Source of the DNA: Torymus aiolomorphi
Lineage: Eukaryota > Arthropoda > Insecta > Hymenoptera > Torymidae
Reading direction: 5' to 3'
Assembly (NCBI GenBank): GCA_036365515.1
Contig: CM070874.1
Location: forward strand, 44,949,083 to 45,013,082
Length of the DNA stretch: 64,000 nucleotides
Part shown: piece by piece, positions 23,301 through 35,438 of the stretch
How the letters are laid out: each line of letters starts with the position of its first letter
Numbering within the stretch: the first letter of the stretch is position 1
The notes under the pieces: generated by a model
What the model was told of the DNA's origin: nothing
The model's database searches: none
Seen by the model: the letters and a program-made list of their open reading frames with translations, nothing else
Made by a program: the position numbers and the translations under genes

Positions 23301-25371
23301 AAAACAAAGTTTACGGCTAATTAGTAGAGCTAAAACGGCAATTATCTGCAATGTTTTGAATGCCTAGTCTCGATATAAGTGTATGTACTAGCCATATCAA
23401 GTTCGCGGGCCACGGGTAAGAAAATAATTTTCGATCCTGCGGAATCAGGCTTATGTAGTGCACGGCCTAATAAACGAAGTTTACGGCTAAATAATAGAGC
23501 TAAAACGGCAATTACCTGTAATGTTCCGAATGTCTATTATCGATATTAGTGTATGTACTCGCTACATCAACTTCGCAGGCCACAAGTAAGAAAATAATTC
23601 TAGTAAACACTGAAGAGAGGCTACTGTCGAACGCGGCAAAATAAACAATGTTTACGGATAATTACTAGAGCTAAAGCGGCAATTACGTGTATTGTTTAGA
23701 ATGCCTAGTCTCGATATTAGTCTATGTATGAGCCACATCAAGTTCGCGGGCCGCGAGTAAGAAAATAATTTTAGTAAACCCTGAAGAGAGGCTGCTGTCG
23801 AGTACGGTAGAAGAGCTAAAACGGCAATTATCTGCAATGTTTTGAATGCCTAGTCTGGATATAAGTGTATGTATCAGCCACAACAAGTTAGCGGGCCACG
23901 AGAAGGAAAAAGATGTTGGCTTCCCACGGATTCAGGCACGACAAAGTAAGAGAAGTTTACGGCTAAATAGTACGGCTAAAGCGAAAATTATCTGTATTGT
24001 TTAGAATGCCTCGTCTCGATATTAATTTATGTATTTGACACATCAAGTTAGCGGGCCACGGGAACGGAAAAGATTTTAGATTAAAAGTTTTGTATTGTTT
24101 AGAATGCCTAGTCTCGATATTAGTGTATGTACTAGCCACATCAAGTTAGCGGGCGACGGGTAAGAAAACAATTTTAGCTCCAGCGGATTCAGATTTATGT
24201 AGTGCACGGCCTAATAAACGATGTTTACGGCTAAATAGTAGAGCTAAAACGGCAATTAATTACCTGTAATGTTCAGAATGTCTAGTATCGATATTAGTGT
24301 ATTTACTAGCCACATCAAGTTAGCAGGCCATGAGTAAGAAAATAATTTTAGTAAACACTGAAGAGAGGCTGCGGTCGAGCACGGCAAAATAAACAAAGTT
24401 TACGGCTAATTACTACAGCTAAAACGGCAATTATGTGTATTGTTTAGAATGCCTAGTCTCGATATTAGTGTAATTACGAGCCAAATCAAGTTAGCGGGCC
24501 GCGAGAACGAATAAATTTTAGTGAACACCGAAGAGAGGCTGCTGTGGAGCACGGCAAAATAAACAAAGTTTACGGCTAATTACTAGAACTAAAGTGGCAA
24601 TTACGTGTATTGTTTAGAATGCCTAGTCTCGATATTGGTGTAAGTATAGGCCAAATCAAGTTCGCGGGCCGCGAGAACGATACAATTTTAGTAAACACCG
24701 AAGAGAGGCTGCTCTGGAGCACGGCAAAATAAACAAAGTTCACGGCTAATTATTAGAGCTTAAACGTCAATTACCTGTATTGTTTAGAATGGCTAGTCTC
24801 GATATTAGTGTATGTACTAGCCACATCAAGTTAGCGGGCCACGGATAAGAAAACAATTTTAGCTCCAGCGGATTCTGGCTTATGTAGTGCACGGCCTAAT
24901 AAACGAAGTTTATGGCTAAATAGTAAAGCTAAAACGGGAATTACCTGTAATGTTCAAAGGTCTAGTATCGATATTAGTGTATTTACTAGCCATATCAAGT
25001 TAGCAGGCCACGAGTAAGAAAATAATTTTAGTAAACACTGAAGAGAGGCTGCGGTCGAGCACGGAAAAATAAACAAAGTTTACGGCTAATTACTAGAGCT
25101 AAAACGGCAATTATCTGTATTGTTTAGAATGCCTCGTCTCGATATTGGTATAAGTACGAGCCAAATCAAGTTAGCGGGCCGCGAGAACGAAAAAATTTTA
25201 GTAAACACCGAAGAGAGGCTGCCGTCGCGCACGGCGAAATAAACAAAGTTCACGGCTAATTACTACAGCTGAAACGGCAATTATCTCTATTGTTTAGAAT
25301 TTCTAGTCTCGATCTTAGTGTATGTACTAGCCAGATCAAGTTAGCGGGCCACGAGTAAGAAAATAATTTAC
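23300..25371 (-). repeat. ~170-bp satellite array, right arm, inverted
   Basis: The reverse phrase ATCAAGTTAGCGGG occurs near 23395, 23567, 23737, 23885, 24044, 24142, 24310, 24485, 24653, 24821, 24992, 25166 and 25334, mostly 168-175 bp apart. Short intervals of 148, 159 and 98 bp mark deleted monomers. There are about 13 units here against about 18 or more in the left arm. The array ends abruptly just before the next giant inverted repeat. Confidence 0.93.
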
Positions 25372-25404
25372 GTCTATTAAGCTAGCACGGCCACTTTCCA
25401 ACAT

Positions 25405-25741
25405 CCTCTCGAAAACTAGTTGTTAATTTGTTGCTAATTTGTTACGCTAATCCCGATTTTGTTGCTCCAGCCGTTTCCGAGTTATTCAGGCCGTCCTACC
25501 TTAAGACTTAATCTGGCACGGCCACAGTTATAACTTTTGAACGACAAAACATTTTTTGTCGGGACAGGTGGTATAATTTGTTGCTTTAAGATAGGCTAGG
25601 TCCCAAATCTTCAAAATCAAAATGGCGCCTATTTGCGGTACCCAGCCATCACCTGACTTACGTAATTGTTTAAAATCTTGAAATATTCAACAAACTACTG
25701 TGGGATATTTTGTTGCTAATTTGTTGCTAATTTGTTGCTAA
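25405..25741 (+). repeat. Outer end of the 24-kb inverted repeat, left arm
   Basis: From CCTCTCGAAAACTAG the sequence is the mirror of 49,480-49,820. It contains the GTTGCTAATTTGTTGCTAATTTG phrase, GTTGCTCCAGCCGTTTCCGAG, and TCAAAATGGCGCC. The arm resumes after the LINE (27803-27875) and again after the TTAA transposon (39117 onward). Confidence 0.88.
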
Positions 25742-27802
25742 TGAAGTTATGGTAACGGCTAGTGAAGAAGGCTTCGCCTTCAGTAAAGTTACTTTTTCAG
25801 ATGTGGTTCTAGCTGTTGCACATTTTTCCTCGCAGGCTAAGGGTGAGGATGGGATACCACAAGGTGTGATAGCAAAAGCTCTTCCAGTTATTGGCTATCA
25901 CCTAGCTGATATTTTCAATGCTTCCCTCTTGAAGGAACTTTTTCCCGAATCATGGAAGAAAGCTCATTTGGTGCCACTTAAAAAGACAGCTGTCCCATCG
26001 ACTGTTACGGACTTTCGTCCAGTGGCACTATTGAGCTTTCTATCCAAAGTCCTTGAGAAGCTTGTACATGATCAGATTTCAGCATTTTTAGCTTCAAAGA
26101 AAATTCTCGATCCTTTTCAATCTGGATTTAGACCAGGTCACAGTACGCAGACAACTCTATTAAAATTGACGGAGGATATAAGAGCGGGAATAGACAACGA
26201 AAAACAACTACTTACCATTCTCCTATTGTTCGATTTCAGCAAAGCGTTCGACACCATATCGCCCACTAAATTATGGCATAAACTGATCAGAATGGGATTT
26301 TCCAGGGGGGTAGTCCTGTGGATAAAGTCGTATATTACAGGTCGTAATCAAAAAGTGATTACGAAGCAAAATGGAGACTCGGATTGGCTCACAACCAATC
26401 TCAGCGTACCACAGGGCTCGGTTCTGGGACTCCTTCGGTTCAGTCTCTATATAAATGACCTACAGCACATTTTTTTGGATTTTAATAATAATTCTCAATC
26501 GAGTGGTGTCGGGCACCTGCTATATGCAGATGATTTACAAGTTTACACGCAGACAACCATAGACGAGATGAATGAGGGGATACAACACTTGTCGATTATA
26601 GGTAGAGCAGTGGCGGCATGAGCCGTCGACAACGCCCTCAGTCTCAATGTAAGAAAAACTAAGGCTATTATTTTTGGATCTAACCACAATATTAACATAC
26701 TACGGGGTATGCATTTGTCTGGCATTGAGATTCAGGACAACGTTTTCGTCCCCTTTGTCGACACTGTAACTAATCTCGGTGTTGTAATGGACTCGAAACT
26801 AACGTGGAAAGCGCAAGTGGATGCAGTTAGCCGAAAGGTTAACAGAGTCCTATACGGACTCAGACGGTTTCGATCCTGCACCACCGAGATCTTACGTAAG
26901 CAGCTCGCAAGCTCTCTCGTGTTGTCTCATTTAGATTACTGCTCGCTAGTGTATCTTGACGTGACGCGTGAACTTCAAAAGAAACTGCAAATATTGCAAA
27001 ATTCAAGTGTGAGATATGTAAGTGGTGCTAAGAAAGATGAACACGTCAGCCCATATGGAAATAAGCTAGAGTGGCTTGACTTAAGGGAGAGAAGGGCATA
27101 TTTTGCAGCGGTTTTAATATACAAAGTTATAAATTTGGGTCAGCCAGTGTACCTAGCTCCCTTATTTCAAAAGTGCCGAGATAGAACGTCGAGTAGAACT
27201 CACTGCAGAGAACTTATAGTTCCGTCATCACGAACTGACGTAGGGCTGGATTCTTTCTGGTCCCAGGGTACGCGACTGTGGAATTCGATTCCTCGCGATA
27301 TTAAGAATGTTTCCTCGGCGAGTAAATTCAAAGCGGCGTTTAGGAAGTACTTGATGCAAAGGTCATGCGATGTCGACTGTATATATGTGTAAATAGAATA
27401 TAGACGTGTACTGCTATTTTTATAACAGTACTAAAATCGTTTTGTGATTAATCTTCTGACGTACATCGTATGCATAAAGCAATGTGATGAATTCAATCTG
27501 TAATCGCTAGATTGAAGAATAACTAAGTTCAATTATGTGATACTTCGTGACTTGGCGATTGCCATTGACTATGTTTGTGATGATTATACGATTGCGATAT
27601 AATGTACACAAATGTTAATTATGTTCAATACTTTGAACCATCCTGAGGCGGGTTTTCCTAATAGGATTTATCCCACGTGGTTTGCCTATTGGGTTTTCCC
27701 CGTCTCACAGACATGAGCCTGGGCAAATGCGGGATGGTAGACTGTAACTTAATTATTTTGTAATTTACAAATAAAAACTATTCTATTCTATTCTATTCTA
27801 AT
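25742..27802 (+). mobile_element. CR1/Jockey-group LINE, 5' truncated
   Basis: The element enters partway into its RT gene and ends in a short tandem ATTCT tail (about 27775-27802) after AATAAA. It interrupts the left arm of the large inverted repeat: the arm's GTTGCTAATTTG motif breaks off at 25741 and the following arm sequence resumes after the tail. 5' truncation and a short simple-repeat tail are typical of CR1-like LINEs. Confidence 0.88.
25749..27392 (+). pseudogene. LINE reverse transcriptase (ORF2), truncated and with a stop
   Basis: Part one (25749-26621) has the RT fingers (SFLSKVLEKLVHDQI), motif A (FDFSKAFDT), a VPQGSVLG turn and the YADD catalytic box (LLYADDLQVY). A TGA at 26619-26621 interrupts it, and the same protein continues to 27392 through the thumb and a C-terminal domain ending RLWNSIPRDIKNV and FKAAFRKYL, usual for CR1-type LINEs. 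Motif B has LLRFSLYIND where PLLF is usual. The N-terminal endonuclease is missing. Apart from the one stop the reading frame is clean, so this insertion is not very old. Confidence 0.9.
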
Positions 27803-28409
27803 TTTTTGCGCTAATTCCGATTTCGTTGCTCCAGCCGTTTCTGAGTTATTCAGGCCATGCTACCTTAAGACTTAAGGGGGTTCATCTGATTTTGAGTTTA
27901 TTTGGGAAGCCTTTGAAATTTGTATCACATGTAAGTGACGTTATTATCTATGTCATATCGTCACAAAAAAGAGCCTAGCTTTACCGTTATCGAGATATTA
28001 ACCGGCAAACTTGGGCATTTTAACACGGCGTCTCATGGGACGAGTACACGCAAAAGAACGTTTCAATCTATAACTTCGAAGATACATTTGGCGTTTTTCT
28101 GAAAAACTAATATGTTATTAACATCAATAATTAGAGTATCATATTACAATTTCAGAAAGCCTAGCTTCACCGTTTTTAAGATATGCTAGTTTGAAGTACA
28201 TAATCTCGCTCGATCTGTCACGCGTGCAAATCGCTGAGTGAAGGCGATGGCGAGATGTGGCAACACTGCCTTCACTCAGCTGAGCAAACGGGCGCTCCAA
28301 ACGGCGAGGGCTGGAAATTCATACGTAGGATCTTCTACAAATTTTTTGCAAAAATCTGTTAATCTTACATAAATTATTATAGAAAAAAGATTAAGCATAA
28401 TATTTTTAT

Positions 28410-28475
28410 ACACACACACACACACACACAAACACAACACACACGCGCGCGCGCGCGCGCGCACGCACACGCACA
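28410..28475. repeat. (CA)n/(CG)n alternating tract
   Basis: CACACA...AACACAACACACACGCGCGCGC...GCACGCAC, about 65 bp of nearly unbroken purine/pyrimidine alternation, with about 24 bp of pure CG alternation. It lies in the left noncoding part of the TTAA transposon. Confidence 0.95.
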
Positions 28476-29036
28476 AAATTGATAAAAATATACAAATAAA
28501 GTATTTATTGATTATAGGAAAATGTGTTATTTAATAAAAACAACTAATATAACAATATAATTGACTAATTATACGACTTTATGCAGTTACTTATTAATTT
28601 TTAATTTAATAAAAATAAGTAATCATGATATTTAAATTAGTCGTAAATGTGTAAAAGTAAAAGTTATGAAAAAGATAATATACGTTATACGTTGGGTAAT
28701 GAGGAACATTCTTAAAAGGCTGCAGAAAAATATGTTTTTATTAATTAGTAGTTATGATTAGATATATTATAAATAATGCGCCAAGTTTCTGACACTAATA
28801 ATAATTGCTATTAACAATAATAGTAGTGAAGTATCTACTTAATAATAATAGCTAATTATTTTGTAGAAATGTAATTATTTTTTTAAAGACCTTTTTATCT
28901 TTAGTAACTCGTTTTTTATTATCACATTCTTTTGAGAGTATGTCAATAATACCCTTTTCTCCTTCATTTTTAAAAATTGAAGTTAACATTTCAAGTGTAA
29001 TTCCATTTGCAGCTATTTTTTTAGTATACCTCTGGA

Positions 29037-29690
29037 AACTACTGTTTTTAACGTGCTTAACTGTACAATTGCACTACTTATTTTTTTGTTATACAGTGTT
29101 TGCTCAACTGAGTCTTTAAACGTTTTTTTGATGTTATACAATTTTTCTATATTTCCAATAGTAAATACAACTTTTTGTAATACAATAACGCCAAATAAAC
29201 CTTCATGAAAGGATCCTTCTTCCTGTATACCTAAAAAATCACAAGCTAACTTTGATAGCTTGAACGCGCCTGCACATTTGCGATCAGATAGTAATTTTTT
29301 AAAAAAAGTTAAGGTGTCTGAAAATCCTGTAATTATTGAAAACTCAGTTTGCAATTTATTTCTTATTATGATGTTAATTAAACGGGGTACATCGAAGCGA
29401 GCATTGTGTGCAGCAAGTAAAACTGATAATTTGTAAAAATTGTAAAAAAAACTTTTTTATTTTTATAATATAAATCACCTGCAATGCTCGTCAAACCATT
29501 TATCTTTGTAACATTAGAAGGTATTTCTTGAGTAGGAAGAATATATATACTGAATTGAAATTCTTTTGATACGGCCGCAATTTGCAATATGTCACTACTC
29601 ATTTCTAAACCTGATGTTTCAATATAAAAAAAAATAATTGCAGTATTATTGTCAGTAGAATAATTGGTCATAATACCATTAGACACTTGA
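29037..29690 (-). pseudogene. DEDDh 3'-5' exonuclease domain, decayed
   Basis: Motif I reads FFYIETSGL where the active form has F-D-x-E-T, so the first metal-binding Asp is Tyr. A strand of ILQIAAVS and FSIYILPTQEIPSNVTKINGL follows, as in TREX/DnaQ-type exonucleases. Motif II, AAHNARFD, is intact but lies across a frame change between 29378 and 29354. Motif III has FKLSKLACDFL and FHEGLFGV, where the expected final Asp is missing. In related predicted proteins, as I recall them, this domain is fused to the C-terminus of the transposase. Confidence 0.75.
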
Positions 29691-29746
29691 TCACAGCTTT
29701 GCTTATTTATTCCACAATTGCTTTCGTACCTAATACCTTCGAATTT

Positions 29747-30066
29747 TTCTTTTTTTTACCCAAAATTTCTCTCATTAAAGTTAGTTGAATTCTCCGTAGT
29801 TTGTGCTTTTTTGCCTTTTTTTTTAATTGATTTTATTTTTCTTATATTATCAGCTTTAGTACTATATTTTTCAGTATGTTTTCCGAGGGCAAATCCAAGA
29901 CGTTCTTTAACTTTTACCATGCCTTTATCACCTTCATTTTTCGTTAGAACAGCGCTCGCAACTCTACAATCAGCTGATGCTGTTTTACTGTAGCATTTTG
30001 ATTTTGGAGCTCTACTTGCTATGACACTGTTTAAACTTTCATTTGCCTGGCTTGATGCTGCAACGC
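29747..30066 (-). pseudogene. Mutator-like transposase, C-terminal block
   Basis: Read on the minus strand this has AASSQANESLNSVIASRAPKS, then DCRVASAVLTKNEG, VKERLGFALG and a lysine-rich tail. The NESLN and RVA-A motifs close the transposase domain in related proteins. The frame meets a TAA near 29,745, just ahead of the exonuclease. The middle of the domain (between 30149 and 30066) is missing or scrambled. Confidence 0.7.
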
Positions 30067-30148
30067 TAAATTTATTAGAATTATTTGAATATTTTAAAAA
30101 AATATCTCAAAGACTATTATATAATAATTAATCCTTTAATGTTATTTT

Positions 30149-30896
30149 TTAAGTTTTATTGCAGTTCTCTCGCTTACACCATTCACCGCAGTTTTCATGC
30201 TGGTTGTACATGTGATCTGGTATACTTTTGATCGCTTGAGCTAGATCAGTTGCATTGCCTTTATTTTGGGCAATCGCGTAGCAAAAACATTTTTTATAAT
30301 GATTTATTACACCTTGTTTTTTTAATTCTTTAAATGTTTTGGCTAATTCGTATAATTCACTGACAAAATGTTTGATAAGATGATTATTGTCAGATAATTT
30401 GTGAATAACTTTATCACTCTCTCTTCTTATAGTAGCGATTGTACTGCTGTCTTCATCTCCAATTATGACTCCAACATTCAATTTAGCATCCTGAAGTATT
30501 TTACTTCTATTTATCAATTCTGCTCCTGCATTACACTCCATCGATTTAGCAGTACCTTCGTAGTTCAAGCGACAATCGTGATCTGTTTTGCTGTGTCCTT
30601 TATCACATTTGTAACATTTGCGATTTTTAGTACTAAAATCTAAAACTTTCTTGCTCATAAAACCAATAATAGCTGCGTAACCATTTAAACTGTCGTAGCT
30701 TCGGCCGTTTCCGCGCTTACTCCAACCCATATCATACGACACTATAATATTTACAATTGAACCGCAGGCTGTATCGAATTCATCATCGAATTCTTCGTTA
30801 GAATTATTTCTAATGTAGGAAATGTTAATCGTCGGAACAGAGGAGGACTGAAGAGTTTTTAAATGAGGATATAGATCATTAACAATATTAGGCGGC
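30149..30896 (-). pseudogene. Mutator-like transposase, catalytic exon
   Basis: The exon begins after a TTTTTTTTTGTTTTTGTAG acceptor at 30897. It has SYDMGWSKRGNGRSYDSLNG, GKVLD-like KKVLDFSTKNRKC, C-x2-C and H-D-C pairs, NYEGTAKSMECNAG, then GVIIGDEDSSTIATI. This order (SxDmgWxKRG, Cys/His pairs, N-[YW]-x-G-[ST]-[SA]-K-x-M-E, GD-x-D-[SA]) is that of the Mutator-like transposase family. Likely catalytic Asp residues are in SYDMGW and GDEDS. It stops at 30149 after EWCKRENC, short of the next conserved block, so sequence has been lost there. Confidence 0.85.
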
Positions 30897-30899
30897 CTA

Positions 30900-31836
30900 C
30901 AAAAACAAAAAAAAAGTTAGGCAAAAAACATACATTGTAATATAATTTTAGTTAATTAGAAATGTCAACGTTGAAATTTTCTTTTGCTAAAAGACATTTT
31001 AAAACTTTGAACGTTATCTTTATTTAAAAATATAAAATTGTAATTGTATTTGGTGATATTTACATTTATAAAATAATCACTAATACAATATAATTGTACA
31101 GCAGTGTAATTTTATATATATTTATTAAGACTTGTAAATAATATTTTTTTAATATTTTTTAAATATTGTATTTTAACATTTATTAATACACATTATATGA
31201 ACTAAATTACTATTACTAATTTAGAATATAATATAAGCTAAAAAAAACTTAAAAATATAGTACAAAAATCTGTTGTATAATTTTAAAGTAAAAATCTAAA
31301 AACTTGATCGGCAATATTAAATTAAATTAATCTAAAGTCACATATGCATATATATATATATAAAATCATTTGATTTCAAATACTTCAGTACTGTGACCTA
31401 ATAACTATTACCTAATTTACTTCTGATAATTATTGAGTCACAGTCAATGTAAGTACTTGAAACCTTATTTACTTTATGGATATCATATCAAAGTGCATAC
31501 ATAAAGTAATCCTTATTACTCAAATAAATATTCATTCAACTACATTCCATTTCGCACACAGTATTTACTAATATTACAATTATTATAAAATTATTCAGCG
31601 AAGCCTAATTAAATGTTTAGACATTATATCCAACATTTTTACAAAATCAAACATATGTATCAAACTAAAATTCATTTATCAAATAATATATAGATTTAAT
31701 TTTACAGATAATTTCTAGCATGATATAAAAACCTAATAGGATAAATCTTGATAATTCACAAAATCATTCATCACGGACTTAAATTTGTTTACAAAGAATA
31801 ACAGAATATGTACTCTGTTATGCTTTCTGTATTAGT
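30900..31836. other. Intron segment of the transposase gene, AT-rich
   Basis: No coding is evident. It lies between the acceptor at 30897 and the Gypsy insertion. With 38063-38150 it forms the original intron, about 1 kb before the retroelement arrived. Confidence 0.6.
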
Positions 31837-32815
31837 AAGAGGCCAGTAGCTGGCTTGCGCAATCTGAAACTCGCGAAATAATGATAGGACACGCTCACAA
31901 TATTAACACTCGCAAATGAATAAGTCGGGATAAAGGTTAATCAAAACTTTATTAAACGCCGTTGGCGGCGGTTGCCGGCTCTCCTCACCAAGTTCTCCTG
32001 AGCTGCACCTGGAACACCGAATTCTCGATCAAACCCGCGCTGATTCCCAGCGAACACTTGCCCGGAGGGATCTGTCTATTCGCGCGCAGAACCGCCGGAT
32101 AACTCTACCGCGGCCTCGACCCCAACACAAAACCCCTCCAGAGAGCCGTTACCACACGAATATCCTCGATACTTACTTCGAATTCTTCAACTCGGCGTCG
32201 AACCTCTGCAGCGAACTATATTTATGCTTACGAGTTACTCGTATCAGGTCTGGAATCAGAGAGAGCGACCACTTGGCTTCCATTTGGCTCATCACCTCGG
32301 TCGCGTCCCTTTTCTCCCTCGTGTTCCTTTCCCATTGTCCCTTTTTCCCCTCTTAGGACCCGTCGCTGGTCTTTTCCATGACTCACATATTATTAGAACA
32401 GCGATAGGTCCTAAGCGGCGCATGCGTGCCTAATTCCGTGCGCGCGCACCTCGAAACCTCGACCCTTGACCCCTCAGTACGCGTATGACTCGATTCATCC
32501 GTGAATTCCCCTCTGTCACGCCCGTTTTGCCCTATCGATACGCGCGCTGCCCGTGACGGTCGCGAGTGCCGTCACTAATACACGACGATACGTATAAACC
32601 CATAAGCGGGCGCGCTATACGAACGCGCTCGCTTTCCTGGGCTCTCCTCCCTCTACACCGGCTCACGCGGCCCCTACTCTCTCTCTCTCCCGTCTCTGTA
32701 GTTTGCGCGAACACGATAGTAGCCGCGCTCTCCTACTCTCGCCGCATCGCGCTCCCACTCTCTCCTGCGCACGCGACGGGGCGCGAGCTCATTTCTCGCC
32801 GGCCGTGCTCAGGTT
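31837..32815 (-). repeat. Gypsy 3' LTR, truncated
   Basis: It matches 36705-37685 with scattered differences, roughly a few per 100 bp by eye. The divergence, and the loss of its upstream part, indicate an old or recombined insertion. Confidence 0.85.
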
Positions 32816-32834
32816 CCCGCCAATAGAGCCGAGC

Positions 32835-33244
32835 TCTATTACCATCGTGTCAATCGTCCCGATGATTCTCTCAAATTCTGTAGCCATCGTAAGGCACTAT
32901 GGTCTGTGATTGATCGGAATCGATATCCCTCTAAGTATGGCCGTATCTTTTTGATGGCCCATACCTAGTGCTTAGCACTCCTTTTCTGTTGTGGAATAAT
33001 TGCGCTCGGCGCTCGTCAGAACTCGATGGATATATACAATTGGGTGTTCGCCATCCTCGAATTCCTGTGTTAATACCGCCCCGATGGCTCCTTGGCTGGC
33101 ATCACATTGCACTATGAATTCACGACTGAAATCGGGACGAGCTAAGACTGGTGCCTTGGTCAGTGCTATTTTCAGTTGTTCAAACGCTTCTTGGTGTTCC
33201 GCACTCCATTGCCATACCTGCGTTTTCTTCAGGAGCTGAAGCAA
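32835..33244 (-). pseudogene. Gypsy RNase H, frameshifted and cut short
   Basis: The first part (32972-33244) has FIVQCDASQGAIGAVLTQ and LTSAERNYSTTEKEC, the usual D and E of Ty3/Gypsy RNase H. A stop follows, and the other frame then carries a TDHSALRWL segment to about 32,840. Sequence after that joins directly to the truncated 3' LTR, so the integrase has been lost. Confidence 0.8.
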
Positions 33245-33286
33245 AGGCAGCTTAATCTCACTTTCTTTCTCAATGAATCTCGAATA

Positions 33287-33811
33287 TCACCCCACCATTC
33301 CTAAAAAGCGTCTTAGCTGCCTTTTAGTTTTTGGGGCCTGGTACTCTAAGATAGGCTCAATTCGTTCTGGATCCGGTCTTGGGCCCTCCTGATCCAACAA
33401 AAACCCTAGGTATCTCACCCTCGAGCTCCCGAATTCACACTTTTTCCAATTTACTGTTAGCTGGGCGTCTCGAATTTTCCTTAACACGACCTCGAGCCAT
33501 TTTTGGTGTTCCTCGAATGTTTCTGTAGCGATAATAATATCGTCGAGGTAACCAAACACATGTGGTTCCATCTCTGGACCGAACAGTACGTCAATCAGAC
33601 GTTGGAATGTGGCTGGAGCGTTTGTCAGACCAAATGGCATCAGCTTAAATTGCCATAACCCCGACCCAGGAACTGCGAAGGCGGTATATTTCCTACTCTC
33701 TTCATCCAGAGGTATCTGAAAATATGCATTCTTCAGATCTACTTTCTGAAATATATTTCGCTCGTCGTAGCTTGTCCAATATTGAATCCATGTTAGGAAG
33801 GGGGTATGCAT
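33287..33811 (-). pseudogene. Gypsy RT palm
   Basis: This continues the RT in another frame: FQKVDLKNAYFQIPL (motif A Asp), the [16 protein letters not shown] block and YLDDIII catalytic box, then the KCEFGSSRVRYLGFLL segment before the connection domain. The catalytic residues are intact even though the gene as a whole is broken. Confidence 0.87.
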
Positions 33812-35438
33812 CTCTCTTGGTACGCAGGTTCAGATCCCTGAAGTCATTACAGAAACGATATTTACCGTCGGACTTCTTCTGGATCACCGGCGCATGGCAC
33901 CAGTCACTAGCAGACCTTTCAATAACTCCGGCCTTATGCATCTCTCGTACGGCTTCTTGCGCAACTAACCACATGGCTGGAGATCGTCGCCGTGGATGGT
34001 GGCGGATCGGAGTATAATCGGTTAACTCGATATGATGTTCGGTAAGATGGATTGTAGGTAGATAATCCGTTTTTGGCTTATTTATCAGCCGATCCACAAT
34101 TTCCTTAACTCTCTCTGCTTCACTGAGCGTGATTTCGGTTAACCCTGCGCACTCCCCCATGATAGCGGGGGTCGCATCCTCGCAATTGGTTGCGAAAGGG
34201 TGCCACTTACCCTTATCTCCACATCTCCACTGCTTGGCTCGAAGTTGTACAGTTAGGTTCCACTCGACCCCAAAATCCATCCCCAAAATTATATCGTGTT
34301 TTTTCTCCTCGACAGCTCGAAAGTCTAAGGACCCCTGATGTCCATCCGCCTCGATTGATATCTCCAGGGTGCCCTGGACTTTCATTGGTGCCCCTGACAC
34401 TCCTCTCACCTGTCCTGATGCCTCTCGTAACCGGTCTCGATACCTCTCGAGGATCTTGGATCCCACGAACGATACCGTCGCTCCGGGATCTAGTAAGGCG
34501 AGGTAGGCTTCTCCTCCTACTATCACCCTGATGAAGTTACGGTTATCTAGAGAGGCTGCTTCCACCATCTCATCCATTCCTATTACTTCTTTAATCGTTA
34601 CGCTATTACTCGGAATAGCGTCTACCCCCTTACCTAGCTCCTTGACATCCCTCCTCGACCCCTTCTCCGCCTCCATTCCTGGGGGTGGCGTACTCTGTTT
34701 TATATCCTCGACTTTACCCCTGGTAACTTCTGTAGCGGGGCACAAGTCCGGCTTCTGTCCCATCATGATCTCGATCGCCTGTTTCACTTGTGGTAACATG
34801 GTATAATCACTCTCTTCTTCTGGGTCTGATGGGCACCAACCGTCAAGTGACAATTCCCACACTGTTTCAGGAGGAATATCATCCTCCTCACTCTCTACGC
34901 TCTCCCCCTCGCTACTCGAAGGCATCCAGCTGACTCTCTTCGGTTTAGGTTCCGTGTCGCGGCTCCTGACGGTAGCACTCCTAAGGCCGGTAGCCCCCGC
35001 CCCCTTCTTTCCTACTTCCGCAACCGTTACACACGGCTCCTTCTCCTCCATACTCGAAGACGCTACACTAGTCTCCCTTCCTATTCCTCTCGAAGCCGTT
35101 GCACCAGACTCCTTCTCCTCCATACTCGAATACGCTACACCAGTCTCCCTTCCTATTCCTCTCGAAGCCGTTACACCAGGCTTCTTCATCACTTCTCTCG
35201 AAGCCGTTACCCCAGGCTCCTTAACTGCTACTCTTGAAGACGTTACACCAGGCTCTTTAACTACTACTCTCGAAGCCGTTACACCGGGCTCCTTAACTAC
35301 TACTCTCAATCTCTCTCGTCCTTTCTCAGCAAATTCTCGATCCCCCCTGACGATTGATTCGTCCTCGACCCCATGTACCTCCTCCGGGTTTTTCTGCGGT
35401 GCCCCAATGTCGGTGGCACAGGACGTAGAGGGCTCCAC
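33702..35438 (-). pseudogene. Gypsy pol: acidic repeats, protease, start of RT
   Basis: The first ~150 residues contain a tandem repeat of a 13-residue unit on VVVKEPGVTASR, followed by a charged region. A retropepsin follows: AYLALLDPGATVSFVGS (DPGA where DTGA or DSGA is usual) and HDIILGMDF. Then comes the RT N-terminus, with KAGVIERSASDWCHAPVIQ and YRFCNDFRDLN. The frame changes around 33,750-33,810, where the next ORF takes over. Pro in place of Thr/Ser at the protease active site is a likely disabling change. Confidence 0.85.

Noticed and set aside
15110..25371. Coding genes within the satellite region
   Set aside because: All frames are short and, apart from the THAP exon in the P-like element, recur with the monomer or lie in palindrome arms.
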